DNA of 60,303 nucleotides from Myxococcota bacterium (GCA_024276675.1 JAJRWT010000085.1:1-60303), one strand, 5' to 3'; shown: positions 8,345 through 17,181, counted from the stretch's first letter. Program-made: numbers and translations. The notes: generated by a model from the sequence alone, not told the origin.

Positions 8345-8360
8345 CACTCATTCGTGAGTG
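8345..8360. promoter_or_regulatory. Palindrome upstream of zorD (candidate operator)
   Basis: CACTCA-TTCG-TGAGTG is a perfect 6-bp inverted repeat about 70 nt upstream of zorD. On the minus strand the AT-rich TAGATAAT lies just upstream of it, so the palindrome falls near a possible transcription start. The position suits a repressor site, but no regulator gene is nearby and no convincing -35 could be placed, so this is a weak call. Confidence 0.3.
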
Positions 8361-8459
8361 ATTATCTACACCCTGGCCCACATGACCCTGACAAATGGCG
8401 CTGGCAAACAATAGGCCCCTTCCGCGCTCCGGTCCATGATCCCTTCCGGCTTCACGCCT

Positions 8460-8676
8460 ACGTGTCTGCCGACCCCAGCGTGGCGGTGGAGGGCAGTGCC
8501 CTGCCCGCCCATGGCAGGCGACCGATCCTGGGAGACGTGGAGCGAGCGGTTTCGGCCCTGACCCGCTGTCCCTTGGAGGCGCTGCGAGGCCCGGAACAGC
8601 CAGGGACCTTCTCATCGCCAGTGTGCGCAGCTTGCTGGACCTGGGCCTGGACGACGGCCCCCGGCCCTGGGTTTGA
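8460..8676 (+). pseudogene. Decayed second copy of the transposase-like gene end
   Basis: This stretch matches 1-431 but lacks 213 nt (the equivalent of 192-404) and one C in the GGCCCC run near position 133 of copy A. The large loss lies exactly between two 9-nt direct repeats CTGGGCCTG (183-191 and 396-404 in copy A); a single CTGGGCCTG remains at 8641-8649. The 213-nt loss is in frame but the 1-nt loss shifts the frame, so the copy cannot encode the same protein. Similarity may begin upstream of 8460, but copy A is cut by the window there. Confidence 0.85.
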
Positions 8677-8957
8677 GGGTCTACCTACCCATGCCCCCGA
8701 AAGTGGAACACTTTCGGACCTATGCCCCCAAATGTGGAACACCTATGCCCCCGAAAGTGGAACACTTTCGGACCTATGCCCGCATATGTGGAACACCTAT
8801 GCCCCCGAAAGTGGAACACTGCGCTGTAGAGGAGCTGGCACTCCACGATGGAAAGTACCTTTTCGCGAATTGCGCACTCCGCCGGGGGGCCGACGGGACT
8901 GAGAATGTTCCACTTTCAGGGGCATACTCACGGGACCGCGGCGTTTCCACAGCTCCC
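8460..8957 (+). repeat. Direct repeat copy B flanking the Zorya island
   Basis: Same-orientation copy of 1-712, carrying the internal 213-nt deletion. It ends at the same TTTCCACAGCTCCC string. The repeat array is preserved in the same order: 31, 23, 31, 23 and partial 31 nt from 8691 to 8820, with one unit altered (ATGCCCGCATATG), and the inverted copy at 8906-8925. Recombination between copies A and B would excise or duplicate the Zorya operon as a unit of about 8.46 kb. Confidence 0.9.
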
Positions 8958-9068
8958 GCAGCACCTCTGCTGGTGAATCAAAGTACCGGATCAAGGAGCC
9001 ATGGGCAGGGCGCCATAATACGCTGCACGGCGGAAAGTGATACACGAGGCCCCGGAAAGGAGATTCCA

Positions 9069-9560
9069 ATGAAGCGACCCAACATGCTGCGCCGCGCACT
9101 GGCTCCCCTGGACCGCCTGCCCGCGTTTGCCCGCCCCTGGGCGCGTTCCCGGGCTCTGGGACGCACTGTGCCATTCGTGGGTACCGCAGGTATTCGTTGC
9201 CAGTCCCTGGACGACGACGGTGGCATCTTCACCATTCCCAACCACCCGAAGGTCCGCAACCACATCAAGGGAGTGCATGCGGCCGCCGCCGCCCTGTTGG
9301 CCGAGACCGCCTCGGGCCTGGCCTTCGGCTGGCATCTGCCCGACGACAAGCTCCCCCTGCTCAAGTCCATGAACATCCGCTACACCCGCCGATCGAAGGG
9401 TGGCCTGCGGGCCGAAGCCAGGTTGAGCCCGGCACAAATCCGACAGATGCATTCCGAGCCCAGGGGAGCGGTGGACGTGGCCGTCACGGTCAGCGACCAG
9501 GATGGGCAGGAACCACTGCAATGCACCATGACCTGGGCGTGGATCCCCAGGAAGAGCTGA
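9069..9560 (+). CDS. DUF4442 / hotdog thioesterase-like protein
   Basis: This 163-residue protein resembles the DUF4442 branch of the hotdog-fold thioesterase superfamily (PaaI-like). It has a basic N-terminus, a central HIKGVHAAAAALLAETASGL segment typical of the long hotdog helix, and a C-terminal beta-strand pattern ending TMTWAWIPRK. A role in acyl-CoA hydrolysis is possible but I see no decisive catalytic residue. The start is set at the ATG at 9069, preceded by AAAGGAG at 7-nt spacing; the open frame extends upstream through the mobile repeat but that part is not protein-like. It faces the EF-hand gene convergently. Confidence 0.7.
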   Translation: MKRPNMLRRALAPLDRLPAFARPWARSRALGRTVPFVGTAGIRCQSLDDDGGIFTIPNHPKVRNHIKGVHAAAAALLAETASGLAFGWHLPDDKLPLLKSMNIRYTRRSKGGLRAEARLSPAQIRQMHSEPRGAVDVAVTVSDQDGQEPLQCTMTWAWIPRKS

Positions 9561-9569
9561 AATCCACAC

Positions 9570-9597
9570 GAGCCGTCGGAAAAAAGGCTGTCGGCTC
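9570..9597. terminator. Hairpin between convergent genes
   Basis: GAGCCG (9570-9575) and CGGCTC (9592-9597) form a 6-bp stem around a loop containing an A-run, midway between the stop codons of the hotdog gene and the converging EF-hand gene. It could terminate either transcript. There is no U-tract on the + side. Confidence 0.3.
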
Positions 9598-9657
9598 CAT
9601 CGCGTGATGGCCGGCGCGAAGCCTCCGCCATGGGCGGCAGGTGACCGGCATGGAGGC

Positions 9658-11853
9658 CTACACCCGGGTGCCCAGGAACAGCGCCAGGGCCAGCAGGACC
9701 AACAGCAGCACCAGGAGCAGCCAGGTTCGTCTTCGCTGGAGGAACGGATCCTCGTGAGGAACATGGCGCTTGAACACATCCAGCATGTCGCCGCGCTTGT
9801 GGCGGGCGTTGGCGGGCAGGGCCGGGGTCCAACTGAACACGGTGCCCTGGTCCCGCCGCACCTTCAATTCGTGGTTGATGGCCCAGCCGCCGGCCTCCAA
9901 AACCCGGCTCAGGTCCCTACGCCCCAGCTTGATGAAGGCCACGATGACCGTGGGAACCAACGCCAGAGCCAGGAGGGTGGTGATGGTCACCAGCAACTGG
10001 AACAGGTTGATGGAGACCAGGGTGTTGGCGATGTAGGCCAGCGACGAACTCAGCGCCGCCACGGCTATTCCCCCTCCCACCAGCAGGTCGCGGGTTCCCG
10101 CGGCCGAGACGGCGGGTGCCGGCTCCGCGGCCGATGACGTGGGGATTTCCTCCAGCGACGAGGCGGTCCTGGCCAGGCTTTCTTCGACGGTTTTTTCAAG
10201 CTGCTGGTTGCGAGTCGCGGAGAGCTTTTCGCCGAAGCGGGTCAGGAGCCCGCCGATGCCGGAAAAGACACTGCGCACGGCCTCGGTCACGCTGATGGGG
10301 TTTTCCGCTATGTCTACGACAACGGCGCTCCGCACCCGACCGTCGGTGCAGACGAAGACGCCCCTCTTCCCCACGTAGAGGGAACCACGCACGGGCGATG
10401 TCACCGCCACCGCCACATGGAAACCGCCCTTGTCGGTGGGGCCGCCCACCCGCACGTAGAGCAGGAAGATCATGGACGCGGCCGCCAGTTTCTTGTGCTC
10501 CGCCAGGTTTGAGACGGACAGGCACAGGCTGAAGCGCCTGCCGTCCATCACCAGCGTGCCCATCTCCAGCAGTGATCGCCGGCCTGGGTCGTAGAAAGCC
10601 GTGAAACTCACAAAACAGTTCACCAGGTCCAACAGGAATCTCTGGTACAGGATCAGCTTTTCCACCGCCTTGATCTTCAGAAGTTCGTCGCCCACCTCTT
10701 TGTCGGCGGCCAGCAGATCCCGCAGCCGGGTTTCGAGGGAGGGATCGCTGGTGTACAACTCCAGCCGGTCCTGGGGAATCTCGTGAACGGTGGTTTCCGG
10801 CTTCTGGTTCAGCCATTGCTCATGGGGGACCAGGCGATCCCTGGCCTTGACCCATTCCCATCTCGTGAAAGAGCGTTCCTCGTGGCCATCCTGAGCAATG
10901 GCCAGGCGATGGAAGGTGAGCAGGGCATCTCTGAAGTAGGGGTTCAACCAGCCGGAGAGGTCCAGTTTGCCGTCGGTGCGTGGCCGGGCCACTGGTATTT
11001 CTTCTAGGAATGCCGCCAGCTCCTGGGCATTCCTGGTGGCCAGGCCTTCGGGCAGCTCCTTGCCAAGACCCGGCTGCTCCACCACCCGATTGTCGAAGCA
11101 CGAGAGCTGGCACAGATCGAAATAGGCGTCCACCTTGGCCCTGATGGCCGAGAGGGCATCCCATGCCTGCTCCGTGAGATCACCAAGGGGCATCACGGAA
11201 CCGGGCGCCCCGTGAAGGGACGGACCTGCCCTGGCTCTCCATTCCAGGAGCGCCCTGGCCTGGGAGAGAAAGCTCTCCAGGTGAGCCTCGGTGACGCCGG
11301 GCCTTCCACTGGCATCGTCCTGGAAGCCCGTCGTGGCGCCAATGTCTTCGATGAACAGGGCCAGCGCGGGAGTATCGGCAACACCCGCCGGGATGACGCC
11401 ATCCCCGTTGGTGGCGGCAGCGGCCATGATCATGGCCCTGTCCCTCACCTGCTCCAGGTGAATGGCTCCATGGTCGGCGGCGCCCAGGTTGACCAGGATC
11501 CGACGGGCCGCGGCGTGGATCTGCCGCCCCTCGTCGTGGGAGCGGTCGATGGCTGCCAGGCGCAGCGGCGCATCGTGCTTGCCGACGTCGCTCCGATCCG
11601 TGAGCATGTCCAGCATCCACCGACAGGCGCGCTTGACCTCGTCGGGGCCTATTCGCCCGTTGGCATCGTCGTCCAGGAAACTGCGGAGAGCGAGGTCGCA
11701 GTTGAGACCGTCCACGGGTGCGCTGTTGGCGACCCAGCGGGCTTCGTCCAGGGACTGGACATGTTCCAGGTCAGCGGCGCTCTCCAACAGAAGCTGGGGA
11801 AAACCACCCAGCCGCCGAAAAACCATCTGCTCCTTTTCCTGGGCCTTTTCCAA
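9658..11853 (-). CDS. EF-hand, multi-domain membrane protein of unknown function
   Basis: This large protein (731 residues) carries a canonical EF-hand loop at 61-72 (DDDANGRIGPDE, with Asp, Asp, Asn, Gly, Ile and Glu in calcium-binding positions), and degenerate ones near 148-160 (ATNGDGVIPAGVA) and 180-190. The middle ~350 residues are soluble and unrecognised. The C-terminus has two adjacent membrane helices (about 575-635) and a third at the very end. The start is either TTG at 11853 (GGAG at 6-nt spacing) or ATG at 11826 (AAGGAG, spacing only 3 nt). I found no catalytic motif. A calcium-responsive membrane role is inference. Confidence 0.6.
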   Translation of the reverse strand: MEKAQEKEQMVFRRLGGFPQLLLESAADLEHVQSLDEARWVANSAPVDGLNCDLALRSFLDDDANGRIGPDEVKRACRWMLDMLTDRSDVGKHDAPLRLAAIDRSHDEGRQIHAAARRILVNLGAADHGAIHLEQVRDRAMIMAAAATNGDGVIPAGVADTPALALFIEDIGATTGFQDDASGRPGVTEAHLESFLSQARALLEWRARAGPSLHGAPGSVMPLGDLTEQAWDALSAIRAKVDAYFDLCQLSCFDNRVVEQPGLGKELPEGLATRNAQELAAFLEEIPVARPRTDGKLDLSGWLNPYFRDALLTFHRLAIAQDGHEERSFTRWEWVKARDRLVPHEQWLNQKPETTVHEIPQDRLELYTSDPSLETRLRDLLAADKEVGDELLKIKAVEKLILYQRFLLDLVNCFVSFTAFYDPGRRSLLEMGTLVMDGRRFSLCLSVSNLAEHKKLAAASMIFLLYVRVGGPTDKGGFHVAVAVTSPVRGSLYVGKRGVFVCTDGRVRSAVVVDIAENPISVTEAVRSVFSGIGGLLTRFGEKLSATRNQQLEKTVEESLARTASSLEEIPTSSAAEPAPAVSAAGTRDLLVGGGIAVAALSSSLAYIANTLVSINLFQLLVTITTLLALALVPTVIVAFIKLGRRDLSRVLEAGGWAINHELKVRRDQGTVFSWTPALPANARHKRGDMLDVFKRHVPHEDPFLQRRRTWLLLVLLLVLLALALFLGTRV

Positions 11854-11988
11854 TCATGACTCCAACGAACGGCCGGTGGCAGCCGGCTGAAGATGCTCGA
11901 AGTGGAGCAAGCGCAACGCTGCCCCAGGTGCTCCAGGGTATTACATCGACGGGAAGACACAAGACCGAAACTCGAGGACCGGCATTCC

Positions 11989-13857
11989 ATGTCCCACGAT
12001 CACTCCTTCCAGCCATTGCTGTTGATAATGGGCCTGGCCTTCCTGGTGCCAATTCTGGTGTCGCGACTGCGATGGCTCCCCTTCCCTCCCGTGGTGATTG
12101 TGCTGGTCTGCGGCATCATCCTGGGAGACAGCGGACTGGGCTGGGTCCAGTCCGACGAGATCCTCGGCTTCCTCTCGCTGTTCGGCTTCGTCTACCTGAT
12201 GTTCCTCTCGGGCATGGAGATCGACTTCCGGCGCTTGCAGAACCAGGCTCGCAGACCATCGCGGGGCCGCATCCCCGACAACGACCTCGCTCGCTCCGTG
12301 ATGCTGTTCCTCCTCACACTGGCCGGCTCCGGGTTGGTGGCCTGGATCATGGTGGCAATGGACATCACGGAGCGTAGATCCCTGCCCCTGCTGACCCTGA
12401 TTTTCTGCACCACGTCCGTTGGCCTGGTGATGCCGGTGCTCAAGGAGGGCGACCGCAGCTCCGGGCGCCTGGGGCAGATCATCCTGCTCTCCGCCGTCAT
12501 GGCCGACATCCTCACCATCATCGCCCTGAGCGTCGTGTTGATCCTCATGACCAGGGGTTTTTCCTGGGATCTGGCCATCGTGGGGGTTTTCGGGTTTTTC
12601 CTGCTGGCTTCCATGAAGGTGGGCGATATTCTCTCCCAGAAACGGATCCTGGGAAGCATCATGGAGAGCATCTCCATGGTTTCACCTCACATGAAGGTCA
12701 GGGGGGCCCTGCTCCTGCTGCTGGTGTTCGTCGGTCTCACCGAGGCCATCGGCCTGGAAGTGATCCTGGGCGCCTTCCTGGCGGGAGCCTTCGTGTCCCT
12801 CTTCACCTCCGAGGAACACGCCCTGCTGATCCACGAGCTGGAGGTGCTGGGCTACGGGTTCTTCATTCCCATCTTCTTCGTGATGGTAGGTGTCACCTTC
12901 GACGCATCGGTGCTCAGCGGCGGCTGGCACACGGTCTTGTTCCTGGTGGTCCTGGTGGGTGGAGCCTACATGGTGAAGCTCGTACCCAGCATGCTGCTGT
13001 TCACCGGGATCCTGGGGGCAAGGCGAGCGGTGGCAGCGGGCATGCTGCTCTCTTCGAGGCTCTCGCTCATCATCGCAATAGCGGCAATCGGGCAGAAGCT
13101 GGGCCTGATATCCAGCGAGCTGGAATCCGCCATCATTCTCCTGGCGCTGTTCACCTGCATCATCTCGCCCGCGGCCTTTCAACGCCTGGCAAGGCGAGAC
13201 GAGCCCCGGTCATCCAAGGTGGTGATAGCGGGCGCCGGAAGGTTCGGCAGAGAACTGGCCCGTCGCCTGCTGGCGCAAGAAACGCCCGTCACCGTGCTGG
13301 ACAAGGATCCAGCCCTGCTGAAGCGCCTTCCCAACGGCGCCCGGACCGTCGAATGCTCCCCCACCGACCCTTCCATCGTGGAGAGAGCCGCCATCGAAGC
13401 CAACGACATCTTCGTGGCGCTCACCAGCAGCGATGAGCGAAATCTCCGGGCATGTCTGCTGGCGCGGGACCTGGGAGCCGTGCAGCGAATCATCGCAAGG
13501 TGCAACCGGCCCCGCAACTCCATCCGCCTCTCTCGCAACGGCATAGTGCCCGTGGACCTCGTTGGCACCATGGTCACCGCGCTGGAAAACCTCGTGCAGA
13601 GGCCGGGGCTGGCCCATCTGGTGGCGCGGGGCACGGCGGAGCGCAGTGTGTACGAGGTCAAGGTGGACCAGGTTCCAGAGGACTACCAGAGGATCAAGGA
13701 CTTCGCCGCCCTGGCGGGAACCACCTTCATCTGCGTCAGGCGCAGCCAGGAGATGATCGTGCCCCGCGGCAACACCGAGCTTCGCCGCGGGGACCACCTG
13801 TTGGCCTTCGGTCCCCGGGAAGACCGCCGAACACTGCGGCATATACTCGGCCCATAG
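11989..13857 (+). CDS. CPA2-family cation/proton antiporter with TrkA-N and TrkA-C domains
   Basis: The protein (622 residues) begins with about 12 membrane helices of the Na+/H+ exchanger fold (about 8-390), similar to KefB/KefC. A Rossmann RCK/TrkA-N domain follows (about 400-520, starting VVIAGAGRFGRELARRLL) and then a TrkA-C domain to the end. The expected role is efflux of K+ or Na+ in exchange for protons, gated by nucleotide binding to the RCK domain. The start is placed at ATG 11989 (MSHDHSF), preceded by GAGG; the longer frame adds a Cys/Arg-rich non-membrane leader that does not look native. It diverges from the EF-hand gene. Confidence 0.85.
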   Translation: MSHDHSFQPLLLIMGLAFLVPILVSRLRWLPFPPVVIVLVCGIILGDSGLGWVQSDEILGFLSLFGFVYLMFLSGMEIDFRRLQNQARRPSRGRIPDNDLARSVMLFLLTLAGSGLVAWIMVAMDITERRSLPLLTLIFCTTSVGLVMPVLKEGDRSSGRLGQIILLSAVMADILTIIALSVVLILMTRGFSWDLAIVGVFGFFLLASMKVGDILSQKRILGSIMESISMVSPHMKVRGALLLLLVFVGLTEAIGLEVILGAFLAGAFVSLFTSEEHALLIHELEVLGYGFFIPIFFVMVGVTFDASVLSGGWHTVLFLVVLVGGAYMVKLVPSMLLFTGILGARRAVAAGMLLSSRLSLIIAIAAIGQKLGLISSELESAIILLALFTCIISPAAFQRLARRDEPRSSKVVIAGAGRFGRELARRLLAQETPVTVLDKDPALLKRLPNGARTVECSPTDPSIVERAAIEANDIFVALTSSDERNLRACLLARDLGAVQRIIARCNRPRNSIRLSRNGIVPVDLVGTMVTALENLVQRPGLAHLVARGTAERSVYEVKVDQVPEDYQRIKDFAALAGTTFICVRRSQEMIVPRGNTELRRGDHLLAFGPREDRRTLRHILGP

Positions 13858-14031
13858 CTCCCCCCCGGGGCTTGCCATTCAGCCCGCACAAGGGGGCGCT
13901 GCCGGCTGGCGCAACGCCACCCCGCAACGGCGAGGCTCCCACGGTGCCAGCCCCGCAGTCCTCGCCCGCGACAGCTCGCCATGGGATAGTATCAGTTCAT
14001 CGAGCCACCCTCATCCAAGCAAGGACCCACC

Positions 14032-14439
14032 GTGGAGTTGAAGAAGCTGGCCCGTCTCGTCAAGATCACGCTGGCCGTCAACGTACTGCTGGTGCTGGTG
14101 AACGTCTGCATGTTCTACGCCATGTTGGTGTTCGTGGTCGCCGAACCTTCCCAGGTGATGGGCGTCGCCAGCACTCCGGAACCCGCCGAGGTCATGGTCG
14201 AGGTGGACACGCGCAAGGAGCTGCAGGACTTCTTCGACCGCACCACGGACCTTCTGGACAGGACAGCCCGCAAGCACAGCGCCAACCCCGCGGAATTCGT
14301 ACCCACCGCCCAGGAAGTCGCGGAGGCCGTCGACACCCTGACCATACACTCCGACGAGAGCCAGGAGGTGCTGCAAAAACTCCGCGAGGGCTACGACTAC
14401 TTCGACCTCACCTGGCCCATCGTCATGCCCCGTCGTTGA
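14032..14439 (+). CDS. Small membrane-anchored protein of unknown function
   Basis: The 135-residue product has one N-terminal membrane helix (about 10-36, LVKITLAVNVLLVLVNVCMF) and a polar, mostly helical extracytoplasmic or cytoplasmic domain rich in Glu and Asp. The start is GTG with AAGGA 7 nt upstream. It precedes a GT-C-like gene in the same direction with a 60-nt gap, and may be co-transcribed. I do not recognise a family. Confidence 0.6.
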   Translation: MELKKLARLVKITLAVNVLLVLVNVCMFYAMLVFVVAEPSQVMGVASTPEPAEVMVEVDTRKELQDFFDRTTDLLDRTARKHSANPAEFVPTAQEVAEAVDTLTIHSDESQEVLQKLREGYDYFDLTWPIVMPRR

Positions 14440-14458
14440 CCTCCGCACCGGCGAGCAA

Positions 14459-14490
14459 CCAACAGGCCAACAGGCCAACAGGCCAACAGG
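14459..14490. repeat. Four tandem copies of an 8-nt unit (CCAACAGG)
   Basis: Four perfect head-to-tail copies lie in the 60-nt gap before a GT-C-like gene. The last copy runs into the AGGA Shine-Dalgarno of that gene's TTG start at 14500. Short repeats of this kind can vary in number during replication. Confidence 0.9.
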
Positions 14491-14499
14491 ACCAGCAAC

Positions 14500-16362
14500 T
14501 TGCCAGCACCATCCGGCCACGGAAGCATTGCAGAGAACAGGATCCGCGGGCCCCTGCCGGTGGCTGCTGGCCTGTTCCTCTACGCCCTGGCCATCATCCT
14601 GACCACGGGCTCATGGGATCTCCTCACGAGCAACGGCGCGGACCAGATCATCGGCATGCCCACCCGGGATATCTTCGACCATGTCTGGCTTCAGCACTGG
14701 CTTACGCAGGTCCTCGTACACGGTGGTTCATGGTTTGAAACCGCCCGGATTGGCTGGCCGGAAGGTGGCTCCATCATCCACCCCGACCCGCTGGGTTTCC
14801 TGCTACGGCTACCCTTCGCGTTGCTGCTGGGGCAGGCCCGCGCCTGGGACATCATGCTGCTGCTGCAGCTCTGGCTGGCAGCCGCCTCGATGTGGTTGCT
14901 GGCCAGCTATGTTTCCTCCTCGCTTTCAGCGGGCTGGGCCGCGGGCATGGTGTTGGGGCTCTCGCCGTACCTGCTGGGCCAGTCCATGGCAGGCGAAACC
15001 GAGACGTTGTCGGTATTTCCGCTGGTTCTCGCCATCTACGCCCTTGAACGTACCACCAGGGAATCCAACAGGCGATGGGCCATCGCCGCTGGGGCGCTCG
15101 GTGCCCTGACAGCCCTGGCGAGCTGGTACCACGGGGCCTTCTGGGCCATCTACGCCCTGGCCTGGGCGCTGCTTCGCTGCCGCAGCCGGTTGGCCATCTG
15201 GGTTGGCGTCACCGCGTTGGGGCTGGTGGCCGCTCCGGCCGGGCTCTATGCCACGGCCCTGGCGGATCCGGCCAACCTGTTTCGGGGCCCGGACATGCTC
15301 ACCTACATGTCCGAAATCCCGCAGAAGCTCACGGCCATCTCCGCCGACCCCGCGGGTTGGACGGGCTTGTTTCCGGAATTGACGGAGCGAGCGGGGCACA
15401 TCCACTCCCAGTACCTGGGCGCCCTGCTGCTGCTGATGGCCGTCTTCGGTGCCCTGTTGAAAGACACAAACTCCGACGCTGCCTCGCTGCCACCCTCTCG
15501 TGGCGGCGGCGCATCGCGATCCTGGTGGGCGGGTGTCACCATCTTCTCGATGCTGCTTTCCATAGGCCCCTTCCTGCACATCGGCGGCAACGTGGTTGAA
15601 CTGGGCGATTCGCCGCTACCCATGCCCTACACTCTCCTGGCCCACATCCCCCTGCTGGGGCTCATGCGCATTCCCCACCGATGGATCCTCCTGGCAGACA
15701 TCGGGGCATGCGTGCTCCTGGCCCGCTGCCTCGTGGTGTTGACCCGAACCCCCAGCAACTCTCCCGGCACCCTGCCCACGGCCGGACGGGGCCTGTTGGC
15801 CGCCCTGGCCGTGGCGCTCATCCACGTTGCGGATATCCAGCTTTTCGCCGGCATCCCGCTGGGGCAGAGGATCTCGCTGGAGCCTCCGGAAATAATGGGC
15901 CAGCTTCCCGGCAAGGGCGCAGTACTGGATCTGCCGCCCCGCCTCTTCGGCGACGACGCCCGTGGCCGCTACCTGCTGTGGCAGACCGCCCATGGCCGCC
16001 CAATCCCCTATTCTCTGCTCATGACCGGGATCTCACGATCCCTGGCATCCGAACCCCTGATAGCGGCCTTGGCCTCCATGGATCGCCGCGACCCCATCTC
16101 GCGGGACCCGGCCGAAGCCCTCCAGATGGACCGGGGAACCCTCTCCGCCACGGTGGCCGCATACAAGGCCGATCCCTCCCTCGTCAACAAGCTGGGCGAT
16201 CGCGAGTCCGCCCTGCTGGCCCTGGGCATAGACAGCGTCGTGCTCCACAGGCAGCTCCTGGAAGACCACGACGCCGCCAACATCCTGCAACTGCTCACCA
16301 GGGTCCTGGGCCTGCCTGACCAGCAGGTGGGCGAGGACCTGGCCTGGCACCTGGAGCCATGA
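14500..16362 (+). CDS. Multi-pass membrane protein, GT-C glycosyltransferase-like
   Basis: This 620-residue protein has about 11-13 hydrophobic helices, a large first loop with NGADQIIGMPTRDIFDHVW (acidic residues where GT-C enzymes hold the catalytic Asp), and a soluble C-terminal domain of ~180 residues. The layout is that of lipid-linked-sugar-dependent GT-C glycosyltransferases (PMT/ArnT-like), acting on the outer face of the inner membrane. The acceptor is unknown. The start is TTG (14500) with AGGA about 8 nt upstream, beside an 8-nt repeat tract. Two more GT-C-like proteins occur at 17182 and 48412. Confidence 0.6.
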   Translation: MPAPSGHGSIAENRIRGPLPVAAGLFLYALAIILTTGSWDLLTSNGADQIIGMPTRDIFDHVWLQHWLTQVLVHGGSWFETARIGWPEGGSIIHPDPLGFLLRLPFALLLGQARAWDIMLLLQLWLAAASMWLLASYVSSSLSAGWAAGMVLGLSPYLLGQSMAGETETLSVFPLVLAIYALERTTRESNRRWAIAAGALGALTALASWYHGAFWAIYALAWALLRCRSRLAIWVGVTALGLVAAPAGLYATALADPANLFRGPDMLTYMSEIPQKLTAISADPAGWTGLFPELTERAGHIHSQYLGALLLLMAVFGALLKDTNSDAASLPPSRGGGASRSWWAGVTIFSMLLSIGPFLHIGGNVVELGDSPLPMPYTLLAHIPLLGLMRIPHRWILLADIGACVLLARCLVVLTRTPSNSPGTLPTAGRGLLAALAVALIHVADIQLFAGIPLGQRISLEPPEIMGQLPGKGAVLDLPPRLFGDDARGRYLLWQTAHGRPIPYSLLMTGISRSLASEPLIAALASMDRRDPISRDPAEALQMDRGTLSATVAAYKADPSLVNKLGDRESALLALGIDSVVLHRQLLEDHDAANILQLLTRVLGLPDQQVGEDLAWHLEP

Positions 16363-16499
16363 TGGCCCTGGTCCACATCTCCCCGCCCCTGTCCCGGGAC
16401 GTCGGGCGAGACGACCCGCCCCGCAAGGCGCAGGTGGGCTGTTCGTATTACCCTTGAATCGAGAGCTTGCCCCACTCCGCCGCTCCGGGGGAATCACCC

Positions 16500-17171
16500 T
16501 TGTCTTCATCCAGGTTGCTTCGTATCGCCACCACGGGCCTCGCTCTGGGCCTGCCCCTCTCGGCGCGCTCCGACACCGACCAGATGCGCCTGCTGTTCGT
16601 GCTGCGCGACAACACCGTCCACCGTGTCTCCTCGCCACAGATCCTCCTGGACATGCCCGGCGCCGAACCCATCCCGTTGAGCGACGACGGCAGCGTCGCC
16701 GACGATGAACCCGGTGACTCGGTCTATTACGCAGAGATCCACATACGTCGCGTCCCCGAGCTGGGTTTCACCCTGGCGGACGCCTCCGACGGCAGCGTGC
16801 TGGGGCAGCGTACCCTGTTCCTTCCAGCAGCGGGCGAGGCGCGCATCGAAATGCACACCGACGAAGGCGACCCTGCCTTCTACCTGGACGATGAAGGGGG
16901 CGTCAGCACAACGGGTAGCGGTTCCGCTCCGGCCACCGTCGGCACCAGCTCCGCCTCGCCCCCCGACAGGCTTGCCTGGGTCATCTGGTTCGCCACCCTG
17001 TCGGCACTTCTGTCACTGGCCTGGCTGCGCGTGAAACTGGGCAGGATCTACCACCGGGATCTGCTGCCCACCTGGCGCCGCCTGGACACCTGGCTGCAAG
17101 GGGAACTGGGCCGGACACCTCGTGAACCCGCCCATCCGCCCCGCTCTCGACAGCACAACCACGACCACTAG
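16500..17171 (+). CDS. Secreted/membrane-anchored protein of unknown function
   Basis: Starting at TTG 16500 (after GGGGGA at about 9 nt) the product of ~223 residues begins with a clear signal peptide (SSSRLLRIATTGLALGLPL, then ARS). A beta-rich extracytoplasmic domain with many Asp follows (about 25-140), then a Ser/Ala/Pro linker, one membrane helix (about 158-180) and a short basic His-rich tail. An earlier TTG at 16467 gives a less natural N-terminus. It sits between two GT-C-like genes in the same direction, suggesting a shared surface-glycosylation role. That role is inference only. Confidence 0.6.
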   Translation: MSSSRLLRIATTGLALGLPLSARSDTDQMRLLFVLRDNTVHRVSSPQILLDMPGAEPIPLSDDGSVADDEPGDSVYYAEIHIRRVPELGFTLADASDGSVLGQRTLFLPAAGEARIEMHTDEGDPAFYLDDEGGVSTTGSGSAPATVGTSSASPPDRLAWVIWFATLSALLSLAWLRVKLGRIYHRDLLPTWRRLDTWLQGELGRTPREPAHPPRSRQHNHDH

Positions 17172-17181
17172 CCGCCAGCCC

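Larger units (their letters stand above)
1..8957. mobile_element. Putative Zorya defence island bounded by direct repeats
   Basis: The four-gene Zorya operon plus a gene remnant is framed by same-orientation copies of a transposase-like gene end and repeat array. The right junction (8957/8958) is immediately followed by ordinary chromosomal genes. No integrase, att site or tRNA gene is visible, so spread by homologous recombination between repeats or as a composite-type unit is more likely than phage-like integration. Extent to the left is unknown. Confidence 0.6.

Noticed and set aside
8673..9068. N-terminal extension of the DUF4442-like protein through the repeat array
   Set aside because: The added residues are a translation of the repeat units. 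The ATG at 9069 has an AAAGGAG site at proper spacing.
13858..14031. Possible terminator in the C- and G-runs after the antiporter gene
   Set aside because: The CCCCCCCGGGG run gives only a minimal stem with no defined loop or T-tract.
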